From: Christensenella sp. UBA1224
GTDB lineage: Bacteria; Bacillota; Clostridia; Christensenellales; Aristaeellaceae
Reading direction: 5' to 3'
Assembly: GCA_002309235.1 (NCBI GenBank)
Contig: DBXA01000112.1
Span: 1 to 8,870, forward strand
Length of the DNA: 8,870 nucleotides
Shown piece after piece: positions 1 to 6,868 of the stretch. The notes below the pieces were generated by a model, which was not told the origin of the DNA, made no database searches, and was given only the letters and a program-made list of their open reading frames with translations. The position numbers and the translations under genes were made by a program. Each line of letters starts with the position of its first letter. The stretch's first letter is position 1.

Positions 1-426
1 GTGGAAGTATTCGACATCGGCATGATTTATAATGTCGAACGCAGCGCACAGCGCACGCCGTACCGCCGCCCTATCCTGTACAACCTGGTCTTCGGCCACA
101 AAGGAGGGATGCCGGCAGATATCAACTGCCTTATCGCCTTCCGCTCCGCCGTGCCTGCGGATGCCCGCTGGGGCGTCACCCATTACGGGAGGGACAACTG
201 GGATTTCCTCGCCGGCGCCATGGCGCTTGGCGCTTCTGTCGTGCGCATCGGCTTTGAGGACAGCGCATATCTCGCGCCGGGGGAATACGCGCAGTACAAT
301 TACCAGATCGTAGAGCGGCTTGCGGAGCTCATCCGTGCAATGGGGCTGGAACCCGCCTCGCCGGATGATACGCGGGTCCTGCTGGGAATAAAAAACAAAG
401 AAATAAGCCGTAAGTATATACTCTGA
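1..426 (+). CDS. Beta-keto acid cleavage enzyme (BKACE/DUF849, Kce-like), C-terminal part
   Basis: This is the last 141 residues of a protein whose start lies left of the window; the family usually runs about 270-310 residues, so roughly half is missing. BKACE enzymes are zinc-dependent TIM barrels that condense a beta-keto acid with acetyl-CoA and cleave it to acetoacetate plus a CoA thioester. The founding member, Kce, acts on 3-keto-5-aminohexanoate in lysine fermentation. Visible family features are the EVFDIGM strand at the start, the FGHKGGMPA turn (31-39), the HYGRDNW segment (61-67) and VRIGFEDSAYL (81-91). The Arg-x3-Glu-Asp spacing (R82, E86, D87) matches the Kce residues Arg226, zinc ligand Glu230 and Asp231. 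The end (TRVLLGI) is a normal family C-terminus with a short basic tail. The substrate cannot be read from this half, and many DUF849 members act on other keto acids. No other lysine-fermentation gene is in view. Confidence 0.88.
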   Translation: MEVFDIGMIYNVERSAQRTPYRRPILYNLVFGHKGGMPADINCLIAFRSAVPADARWGVTHYGRDNWDFLAGAMALGASVVRIGFEDSAYLAPGEYAQYNYQIVERLAELIRAMGLEPASPDDTRVLLGIKNKEISRKYIL

Positions 427-451
427 CCGACCCTCTGAAAGCAGAAGAATC

Positions 452-480
452 TTTACAAACAGGCGCGGCAGAGGTACTAT
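452..480 (+). promoter_or_regulatory. Sigma-70-type promoter for the FGGY kinase gene
   Basis: TTTACA at 452-457 (5 of 6 matches to TTGACA) is followed after exactly 17 bases by TACTAT at 475-480 (4 of 6 matches to TATAAT, with the key TA and final T kept). Transcription would start near 486-488, giving an untranslated leader of about 57 bases. The site lies 25 bases after the stop of the BKACE gene, so the kinase could be transcribed independently. Assigned from sequence match only. Confidence 0.5.
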
Positions 481-485
481 ATACA

Positions 486-499
486 CAGGCAAAAGCCTG
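486..499 (+). other. Small hairpin at the predicted 5' end of the kinase transcript
   Basis: CAGGC (486-490), AAAA loop, GCCTG (495-499): a perfect 5-base-pair stem with a tetraloop. It falls almost exactly at the transcription start expected from the promoter at 452-480. It could be a 5'-end stabilising hairpin. It has no T-run after it, so it is unlikely to be a terminator for the gene before it. The element is short enough to occur by chance. Confidence 0.3.
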
Positions 500-543
500 A
501 AGCGAGCGTATAAGCGCAAAACCGGATATGAGAGGAAAGACAT

Positions 544-2145
544 ATGAACAATAACATCTCACAGCTCATACTTTCAGGAAAAGCAGTACTGGGCATAGAG
601 CTCGGCTCCACAAGGATCAAAGCCGTATTGACGGATGCGTGCGGAAAGCCCATCGCCCAAGGCGGCCACGAATGGGAAAACAAGCTCGAAAACGGTATCT
701 GGACGTACTCCGAAGAGGATATCCGCGAAGGGCTCAGGGACTGCTACCAGAGTCTCAAGGCCAACGTACAAAAAGAATACGGTGTAACGCTCTCTAATCT
801 TGCCGCCATCGGCATCAGCGCGATGATGCACGGCTATCTCGCCTTTGACAGGAACGACAGGATGCTCGTCCCCTTCCGCACCTGGCGAAATACCATTACC
901 CTTCAGGCAAGCGAAGAGCTGACAGAGCTCTTCGGCTACCATATCCCGCAGAGGTGGTCCATCGCCCACCTGTACCAGGCGATCCTGAACGGAGAAGAAC
1001 ACGTGAAGGACATATCCTTCCTGACCACGCTCGCCGGATTCGTTCACTATACCCTGACAGGGCGAAAGGTGCTCGGGGCAGGCGATGCCTCCGGTATGTT
1101 CCCTCTCGACTCCGGCACGGCAGATTATCAGGAGCGCATGATAAAATTGTTTGACGAAAAGATCGCCGGCAAAGGATACCCGTGGAAGCTGCGCGATATC
1201 CTTCCCGTATCCCTGAAGGCAGGCGCGGACGCGGGAACCCTCACGCAAGAAGGAGCTCTCCTCCTCGACGCATCCGGTGATCTCAAAGCCGGCATACCCC
1301 TGTGCCCTCCGGAGGGAGACGCCGGTACCGGCATGGTAGCCACAAATTCCGTCGCACCGAGAACGGGAAATGTTTCCGCCGGCACATCCATCTTTTCGAT
1401 GGTCGTCCTGGAAAAGCCCCTTTCCGCTGTATATCCGGAGCTGGATCTCGTCACCACGCCGACCGGCTCTGAAGTCGCCATGGTACACTGCAACAACTGC
1501 ACCTCCGATCTCAACGCCTGGATCGGCATATTCGAGGAATTCTGCCGTCTCGCAGGCACGGACAAGACCCGCGATGAGCTCTTTCCCCTGCTCTTTTGCC
1601 ATGCCATGACGGGAGACGCCGACGCGGGCAGAGTGCTCGCCTATAATTTCCTTTCCGGCGAACCCGTCGCAGGCGTCATGGACCAGGAAGGCGCGCCTAT
1701 GATCACGCGCACGGCAGGCTCTTCCTTTACCCTTGCGAACCTCATGCGGGCAAACCTCTATTCCGCTTTCGGCTCATTGAAGCTCGGAAACGATATTCTA
1801 ATGAAGAAAGAACATGTACGCATCGATCGCCTGATGGGTCACGGCGGTCTTTTCAAGACAAAAGGCGTTGCCCAGAACATACTGGCAGCAGCCATGCATG
1901 CTCCCGTCACCTGTATGGAAACAGCCGGCGAAGGCGGTGCATGGGGAGCCGCTCTCCTCGCCTGTTACCGCGCAGCCGGTACGGAAAAGACGCTTGAGGA
2001 CTGGCTCGGGCAGGATGTATTTGCGGATGCTCAGAGCATAACAGTCCAGCCTGACGTAAAGGATACTGCCGGATTTGACGCCTGGGCGGCCCTCTACGAA
2101 AAAGGCCTTGCCGCCGAGCAGGCAGCTGTACGCGCTTTCCGGTAA
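544..2145 (+). CDS. FGGY-family carbohydrate kinase (xylulokinase-like)
   Basis: A 533-residue cytoplasmic sugar kinase that would transfer phosphate from ATP to a ketose or polyol; the length fits the family (about 480-550). The ASKHA fold is visible. Phosphate loop 1 is GIELGSTRIKAVLTD (17-31). A substrate-side segment, MMHGYLAFD, is at 94-102, followed by RTWRN (112-116). The likely catalytic base is D259 in GDAGTGM (258-264). Phosphate loop 2 is GNVSAGTS (275-282), and adenosine-site glycines lie in GHGGLFKTKG (432-441) and ETAGEGGAWGAA (459-470). AGAGG at 531-535, 8 bases before the ATG, supports the start. The kinase has its own promoter-like site upstream and a terminator downstream, so it is probably monocistronic. 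The overall pattern resembles the divergent D-xylulose kinase subgroup, but ribulose, L-xylulose or another sugar is possible. No transporter or isomerase is next to it to settle the substrate. Confidence 0.9.
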   Translation: MNNNISQLILSGKAVLGIELGSTRIKAVLTDACGKPIAQGGHEWENKLENGIWTYSEEDIREGLRDCYQSLKANVQKEYGVTLSNLAAIGISAMMHGYLAFDRNDRMLVPFRTWRNTITLQASEELTELFGYHIPQRWSIAHLYQAILNGEEHVKDISFLTTLAGFVHYTLTGRKVLGAGDASGMFPLDSGTADYQERMIKLFDEKIAGKGYPWKLRDILPVSLKAGADAGTLTQEGALLLDASGDLKAGIPLCPPEGDAGTGMVATNSVAPRTGNVSAGTSIFSMVVLEKPLSAVYPELDLVTTPTGSEVAMVHCNNCTSDLNAWIGIFEEFCRLAGTDKTRDELFPLLFCHAMTGDADAGRVLAYNFLSGEPVAGVMDQEGAPMITRTAGSSFTLANLMRANLYSAFGSLKLGNDILMKKEHVRIDRLMGHGGLFKTKGVAQNILAAAMHAPVTCMETAGEGGAWGAALLACYRAAGTEKTLEDWLGQDVFADAQSITVQPDVKDTAGFDAWAALYEKGLAAEQAAVRAFR

Positions 2146-2164
2146 AGACGCGTTTATGTACAAC

Positions 2165-2203
2165 AGGATGATCCCCGGAAAGCCGTTTCGGGGATCATCT
2201 TCT
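2165..2203 (+). terminator. Intrinsic terminator after the FGGY kinase
   Basis: A perfect 11-base inverted repeat (GATGATCCCCG at 2167-2177 and its complement at 2189-2199) starts about 20 bases after the kinase stop. It extends inward by one G-U and two A-U pairs to a 5-base loop, and outward by one G-U and one A-U pair, giving about 16 pairs. The following T-run is poor (TTCT). The strong stem still makes termination likely, separating the kinase from the recQ-like gene. Confidence 0.75.
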
Positions 2204-2237
2204 GAGAAAGCACACCGTAAAGGAGACTAAACAGCGC

Positions 2238-4946
2238 ATGACTGCGGAGGAAGCTCTTAAATACTATTTCGGATACGATTCCTTCCGCGAAGGGCAGGAG
2301 GACATCATACGCGCCCTGCTTGGCGCGCGGGATGTCCTCGCCGTCATGCCTACAGGATCCGGAAAATCCCTTTGCTACCAGATACCCGCCGTTCTGCTTC
2401 CCGGGATCACCATCGTCATATCGCCCCTCATCTCGCTTATGCAGGATCAGGTGAAAGCGCTGAACGATACCGGGATCCCCGCGGCTTACATCAATTCTTC
2501 GCTCACGCAGGCGCAGATCTCCAAGGTATACGATCTTCTGCTCGGAGGGAAGTACAAGATACTCTATGCGGCGCCGGAGCGGCTCGAGACCCTGCGTTTC
2601 GCGGGTCTTTCCTCACGGATCGCCATTTCCGCGGTAGCGGTCGATGAGGCGCACTGCATTTCCCAATGGGGACAGGATTTTCGTCCGAGCTACCTGAAGA
2701 TCGTCGATTTTATCGATTCCCTCCCTTCACGCCCTGTGATAGGGGCTTTCACCGCGACTGCCGCGCCGGAGGTGAAAGCGGATATCACCCGTCTATTGCG
2801 TCTGAACGCTCCCCTTACCGTAATGACGGGCTATGACCGCAAAAACCTGTATTTCCGTGTCGAAGCTGTGCGGGATAAGTACGCCTTCGTAAAAAAATAT
2901 ATCGCCGATCACCCGGAAGACAGCGGCATCATCTACTGTGCCACCCGCAAACGGACAGACGATGTGTATGAAAAGCTGTTGGCCGAGGGCGTACCCGCCG
3001 CGCGCTATCACGCCGGCATGACAGCCTCTGAGCGCCGTGAAAGCCAGGAAAGCTTCCTCCTCGACAGATGTCCCGTCATAGCCGCCACAAACGCCTTCGG
3101 CATGGGGATAGACAAATCAAACGTTCGTTTCGTCATCCATTACAATATGCCGCAGAGCATGGAATGCTACTATCAGGAAGCCGGCCGCGCGGGCCGTGAC
3201 GGCGAGCCTGCCGAGTGCATACTCCTCTACTCCGCCCAGGATGTCATCATTCAGAAGTATCTGCTGGAGCAGAAGGATCCGGCGGATCTTTCCCCTCAGG
3301 AGCTGTCCCTCATACGCAGCCGCGATCTCGAAAGACTTCGCCTGATGGAGCGGTACTGCCAGACGTCAGGGTGTCTGCGAAACGCCATCCTTTCCTATTT
3401 CGGCGAGAAAAGAGAGGGACCCTGCGGGTACTGCGGCAATTGTGACCAGAGAAACGACCTCACTGATATGACCCGGGAGGCAAAGCTTGTCGTAAACTGC
3501 GTGTGGGAGATGAAAGGCCGATACGGCCTTACAAAAGTAACGGATACGCTTCGCGGTTCAGCCGCGGCGGAGATAATGGCCATAGGCGCCCAGGGGTTCC
3601 GCACGTACGGCGCGCTCAAGGCCCTGAGCCGTCCGGCTGTCCTTTCGCTCATCAACCAGATGCTGTCGGAAGGATACCTGATCCGTACGCAGGATGAATA
3701 CGGATTGATCCGTATCGGAAATATAGAAAAGCTCCGGCAGGAGGATGCACGCGTATACGCGCGCCTGCCGAAGGATACCTTAAGCAGAAAAGAAGCTGCC
3801 CGCAAAGAGCGAAGGAGCCATGCCGCAGCAGAGAAAGCCGATCCCGCTCTGTTTGAGGCCCTCCGCCGTCTGAGATACCGCATTGCTTCGGAGAAAGACA
3901 TGCCCCCGTACATTATCTTCAGTGACAAAACGCTCACCGATATGTCCGCAAAAAAACCGCGCAGCAAAGAGGATATGCTTCGCATCACCGGCGTGGGCGA
4001 GGTCAAGTTCCGGCACTACGGAGAAGTGTTTCTTACCGGGATCAGAGAGTATCTCGATAAAAACCCCGATCCGGACCAGATCGAGCAGCCTCCCGAAAAG
4101 AACACCGCGCCAGAAAAAAAGCCCTTTGATCGCGCCGCTTACAATAAAGAGCACGATCTTCCAAAGGGTGCTGGCAGAAAGTGGAGCGCTTTCGAGGATG
4201 GTCAGCTGGAGGATGAATTTCTCTCCGGCATGCCGATCGCCCGGATCGCTGAATCACACTTTAGAACGGTATCCGGTATCGCTGCGCGGCTCGAGAAACA
4301 CGGTCTGATATCAAAGAACGAAACCACTTTTATATCCCTGAACATCGATCCCGCAGCAGCCTCTCCCGGGTCCCGTCTGCGCGCGAACCCTGTCAGGCTG
4401 GACGATACCGTACGGGATTCGCTGCGCCGTTCCTTCATCGCCTTTGATGTGGAGACCACCGGCCTCGACCCGGTATCCGACAGGATCGTAGAGTTGGGCG
4501 CCGTGTTTTTCCGGGACGGGCAGCCGCAGAGCACCTTCTCCCGCCTCGTGGACCCCGGCATGGATATACCGCCCGAAACGACGGCCATCAACCACATCAC
4601 AAACGAAATGCTGCGCGCCGCCCCTCCCGAGGAGGCTGTTTATCCGGAGCTCATCCGTTTCCTCGGAGATGCGCTGTACGGCAGGATACTCATGTGCGCC
4701 CACAACGGGAAATTCGATTTTTCGTTTCTCACAAATACCTTTATGAGGCTCGGCCTGCCCGGGACCCTGATCCGCTATGCGGATACCCTCGCCCTGTCAA
4801 GGCAGTACCTGCCCTCCCTCCCCAATCACAGGCAGGGGACCGTTGAAAAGTATTTCGGGCTTTCCAACCGCAGCGCCCACCGGGCTTCCGCAGATGCCGA
4901 GATCTGCGGGCAGATCCTGCTGGGCATACTGGACATGACAGGTTGA
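2238..4946 (+). CDS. RecQ-family DNA helicase fused to a C-terminal DEDDh 3'-5' exonuclease
   Basis: A 902-residue protein, about 290 longer than E. coli RecQ (about 610). The core is canonical: FGYDSFREGQ Q-motif (11-20), Walker A MPTGSGKS (37-44), DEAH box (136-139) running into the aromatic-rich loop AHCISQWGQDFRP (138-150), ATNAFGMGIDK (283-293) and QEAGRAGRDG (313-322). Zinc ligands C379, C396, C399 and C402 follow, then an RQC winged helix (about 413-495) and an HRDC domain (about 534-608). A charged linker leads to a SANT-like helix-turn-helix (646-691, GRKWSAFEDG onward). The tail (733-898) is a complete DnaQ-like exonuclease with D737 and E739 in FDVETTG, D827 in HNGKFDFSF, H881 and D886. 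It should unwind 3'-tailed DNA and digest 3' ends within one chain, probably in recombinational repair. The AGGAG at 2221-2225 is 12 bases before the ATG, a long spacing, but the N-terminus aligns well with RecQ. No frameshift is seen. Confidence 0.95.
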   Translation: MTAEEALKYYFGYDSFREGQEDIIRALLGARDVLAVMPTGSGKSLCYQIPAVLLPGITIVISPLISLMQDQVKALNDTGIPAAYINSSLTQAQISKVYDLLLGGKYKILYAAPERLETLRFAGLSSRIAISAVAVDEAHCISQWGQDFRPSYLKIVDFIDSLPSRPVIGAFTATAAPEVKADITRLLRLNAPLTVMTGYDRKNLYFRVEAVRDKYAFVKKYIADHPEDSGIIYCATRKRTDDVYEKLLAEGVPAARYHAGMTASERRESQESFLLDRCPVIAATNAFGMGIDKSNVRFVIHYNMPQSMECYYQEAGRAGRDGEPAECILLYSAQDVIIQKYLLEQKDPADLSPQELSLIRSRDLERLRLMERYCQTSGCLRNAILSYFGEKREGPCGYCGNCDQRNDLTDMTREAKLVVNCVWEMKGRYGLTKVTDTLRGSAAAEIMAIGAQGFRTYGALKALSRPAVLSLINQMLSEGYLIRTQDEYGLIRIGNIEKLRQEDARVYARLPKDTLSRKEAARKERRSHAAAEKADPALFEALRRLRYRIASEKDMPPYIIFSDKTLTDMSAKKPRSKEDMLRITGVGEVKFRHYGEVFLTGIREYLDKNPDPDQIEQPPEKNTAPEKKPFDRAAYNKEHDLPKGAGRKWSAFEDGQLEDEFLSGMPIARIAESHFRTVSGIAARLEKHGLISKNETTFISLNIDPAAASPGSRLRANPVRLDDTVRDSLRRSFIAFDVETTGLDPVSDRIVELGAVFFRDGQPQSTFSRLVDPGMDIPPETTAINHITNEMLRAAPPEEAVYPELIRFLGDALYGRILMCAHNGKFDFSFLTNTFMRLGLPGTLIRYADTLALSRQYLPSLPNHRQGTVEKYFGLSNRSAHRASADAEICGQILLGILDMTG

Positions 4947-4982
4947 GCCGCTGCCGCACGTCACGACCGCTTTCACCCAATC

Positions 4983-4988
4983 TATACT
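4983..4988 (+). promoter_or_regulatory. Possible -10 element before the exported propeller gene
   Basis: TATACT matches the -10 consensus at 5 of 6 positions and sits in the 61-base gap after the RecQ-like gene. The -35 region at the right distance (GTCACG, 4960-4965) matches only 3 of 6. A start here would begin the transcript almost at the ribosome site. Weak; the gene could equally be read through from upstream. Confidence 0.25.
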
Positions 4989-4996
4989 ATATATCC

Positions 4997-5004
4997 GGGA
5001 GGTG
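4997..5004 (+). promoter_or_regulatory. Ribosome binding site that fixes the start at ATG 5008
   Basis: GGGAGGTG is a strong Shine-Dalgarno match. Its core ends at 5002, five bases before ATG 5008. The alternative in-frame GTG at 5002 overlaps this site itself and so cannot be served by it. The start is therefore taken as 5008, two codons inside the longest reading frame. Confidence 0.75.
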
Positions 5005-5007
5005 CCT

Positions 5008-6465
5008 ATGAACTATTCTTCTTTTCTCCTGTCAGTACTGCTCATCGTCCTTTCTGTCCTTTCCCCCACATCTCAGCCCCGTTTCCCGGCGAATACGCTT
5101 CCCGCGGAAAGCATCGCGCAGGCCCCCGCGGCGGAAACCTCCGGTTATTGGCTTGAAGAAGCGAAGGGAGGCTCCGTCCTTCCCGGGCGGAAGCAGTACG
5201 ATACCTCTCTTCTCTCATCCCTGACCACGGTCTCCCTTTCCCCTTCCGGGAGATACATCGCTTCTGTCGACCGCTTGGCCATCTCCCTGGCGGACAGGAA
5301 TGCCGCCGGCGTCCCCAATAGCCTCGGCCGCATGCCCGATTCGATCCAATTGTTCGCAAGGCTGGGCAGCACCTATGTACCCTATAAGACCATACCCGTC
5401 GACAGGGAAGCATGGCTCGAGGTCGTCAGCATGCTCGGCGGGGGCAGTGACCTTGCCTGGAACGAGGATGAGACCCGATGCGTCATTAGCGTCAAATGGG
5501 GTGCCAACAGCGAGATCAACAGCGCTCTCAACAATACGCACAGCAACCTGTTCCTGCTCGACATAAGAGACGGCGCCATTCAAAGGCTTACGGACAACAC
5601 CGAGCCCGGCGATCACTGTTCCCTGCCCGTGTGGACAGGTGACAGCAGCATCCGCTTCCTGCGCACATCCCTTGCAGGCTATACCCGTAACTCCATCTGT
5701 GAGATCGACCTGATCTCCGGCGCGGAGACAAAGACAGCCGATCTTTACGACGCCGACGGAAGAATCTGCACCGTCGGCCAGTGGCAGGCTGTCGGCCAAA
5801 ACATCTATTATATCCTGGAATCCTATTCCGGCGGCACCGGTTTTTACGTATCTCCCATCGGCGGGAGGGCGGCATCCGCGCGCTGCCTCATCGACCTCAT
5901 GAAGGATCTGAGGGAAACGAAAAAGCACCCCTACTGCAAGACATTCGGGCAGATGGATATATCCGCCGACGGCCGCTGGGCATGCCTGACCGTATCCGAC
6001 ATGCGCGCCCTCACCCTGGATTTCCCCACAGCCGATAACCCACAGCTTCCCCAGAGCGATCCCGCAAAAGCCGTCTCTCTGGCCATCTATAAAGGCCAGC
6101 CGTGGGTCCCCTGCCATAACGTTTTTCTGTATGACCTGGCCAAAGGGAAGCTCGTCAACCCCTTTACCGGTAAAGCGCTGGCGCCGGCAAAAGCCGTCGT
6201 CACCGGCGCCTGCTTCGCACCGGACGGGCAGTCCCTCCTGTGCGCTGTATTCGGGGATGGAGGCGCATGGTCCCTCGCCGATTACACCCGGACGACCTTT
6301 TATCAGATCGATCTGGGCAGCCTGCAGGCGATCCGCGTGTTCGAAACAGAGCTCTCCTCCAGCGTCTGGTTCCCGGAAGGCATGAGATGGCTGCCGGACG
6401 ATACTCTGTGCATCCCCACCGGGAACCAGCCCCTCAATGCCGTACAGCTCTTTGACCTGCGCTGA
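5008..6465 (+). CDS. Exported beta-propeller-like protein of unknown function
   Basis: A 485-residue protein that I do not recognise by name. It opens with a hydrophobic segment (FLLSVLLIVLSVL, 6-18) followed by a Pro/Ser/Ala-rich stretch, which suggests a signal peptide or membrane anchor. There is no lipobox cysteine and, oddly, no Lys or Arg before the hydrophobic core. The body has recurring TolB/PD40-like strand motifs of the form 'hydrophobic, x, x-D/S-G/D/E-x, run of hydrophobics'. Examples are SLSPSGRYIAS (76-86), AWNEDETRCVIS (150-161), VWTGDSSIRFL (208-218), ISADGRWACL (318-327), FAPDGQSLLCA (403-413) and WLPDDTLCIP (461-470). These indicate a six- to eight-bladed propeller. Eleven cysteines are present (158, 204, 231, 254, 293, 310, 326, 369, 402, 412, 468), many for an extracellular Firmicutes protein. 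No catalytic motif is visible. The next gene starts 46 bases downstream, so the two are probably co-transcribed. Confidence 0.85.
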   Translation: MNYSSFLLSVLLIVLSVLSPTSQPRFPANTLPAESIAQAPAAETSGYWLEEAKGGSVLPGRKQYDTSLLSSLTTVSLSPSGRYIASVDRLAISLADRNAAGVPNSLGRMPDSIQLFARLGSTYVPYKTIPVDREAWLEVVSMLGGGSDLAWNEDETRCVISVKWGANSEINSALNNTHSNLFLLDIRDGAIQRLTDNTEPGDHCSLPVWTGDSSIRFLRTSLAGYTRNSICEIDLISGAETKTADLYDADGRICTVGQWQAVGQNIYYILESYSGGTGFYVSPIGGRAASARCLIDLMKDLRETKKHPYCKTFGQMDISADGRWACLTVSDMRALTLDFPTADNPQLPQSDPAKAVSLAIYKGQPWVPCHNVFLYDLAKGKLVNPFTGKALAPAKAVVTGACFAPDGQSLLCAVFGDGGAWSLADYTRTTFYQIDLGSLQAIRVFETELSSSVWFPEGMRWLPDDTLCIPTGNQPLNAVQLFDLR

Positions 6466-6511
6466 CGGCCCCGCAGAACGGACATAAAAGAAGAAAGAAG
6501 GGCACTTACAT

Positions 6512-6838
6512 ATGGAAGGCTTTGATATCAACGAGATGCTCGACATGCAAAGGACACTGCAGGAAAGGTACAAGGACAAATGGGAAGGCATATCACCGGA
6601 GGTCGGCAAAAACAAGCTCCTGTGGATGATCGGTGAGATAGGCGAGGTCATAGACATCGTAAAGAAGCATGGCGGTCAGGCTGCCTGCGCCGAGGATGGC
6701 CAGCGTGCGCACCTGGTGGAGGAGATGGCAGATGTCCTCATGTACTACAACGATGTGCTGCTCTGCTATGGGATAACGGCAGAAGAGCTCAAGCGCGTCT
6801 ATACCGAAAAATTCCAAAGGAACATGAAGCGCTGGTAG
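6512..6838 (+). CDS. MazG-like nucleotide pyrophosphohydrolase
   Basis: A 108-residue all-helical protein of the MazG/dimeric dUTPase superfamily, which hydrolyses nucleoside triphosphates (often aberrant ones or dCTP/dUTP) to the monophosphate and pyrophosphate in the cytoplasm. The metal-binding pairs are visible: E42-x-x-E45 in GEIGEVIDIVKKHG and E71-x-x-D74 in EEMADVLMYYNDVL. This is the family's ExxE...ExxD signature, which binds magnesium. Upstream, W24 and K33 sit in the usual nucleotide-side helix (KDKWEG...GKNKLLWM). The length is that of a stand-alone single-domain member; full MazG has two such domains. AGAAGGG at 6496-6502 lies 9 bases before the ATG. The gene sits 46 bases after the propeller gene and 30 before the tandem acetyltransferase gene, so it is probably in the same operon. 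The preferred nucleotide cannot be read from the sequence. Confidence 0.87.
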   Translation: MEGFDINEMLDMQRTLQERYKDKWEGISPEVGKNKLLWMIGEIGEVIDIVKKHGGQAACAEDGQRAHLVEEMADVLMYYNDVLLCYGITAEELKRVYTEKFQRNMKRW

Positions 6839-6868
6839 AGATCAACAACAGAGGGGAAGTAAGGCAAA

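Noticed and set aside
574..1602. A 342-codon open frame on the minus strand inside the kinase gene
   Set aside because: Low-complexity shadow with no known motif; the kinase on the plus strand is complete and clearly conserved.
3514..3530. Perfect 7-base-pair stem (AAGGCCG, ATA, CGGCCTT) inside the recQ-like gene
   Set aside because: It lies in the coding part of the conserved winged-helix domain, is not followed by a T-run, and is short enough to be chance.
3395..4006. A 203-codon minus-strand frame opposite the RecQ winged-helix and HRDC region
   Set aside because: Ser/Arg-rich antisense shadow with no domain; the sense frame is a clear RecQ.
5002..5007. GTG at 5002 as the start of the propeller gene
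   Set aside because: It overlaps the Shine-Dalgarno sequence; ATG 5008 has ideal spacing.
5215..6657. A 480-codon open frame on the minus strand opposite the propeller gene
   Set aside because: It mirrors the codon pattern of the plus-strand gene in GC-rich DNA, has no recognisable domain, and also runs across the start of the MazG-like gene. The plus-strand genes have ribosome sites and family motifs.
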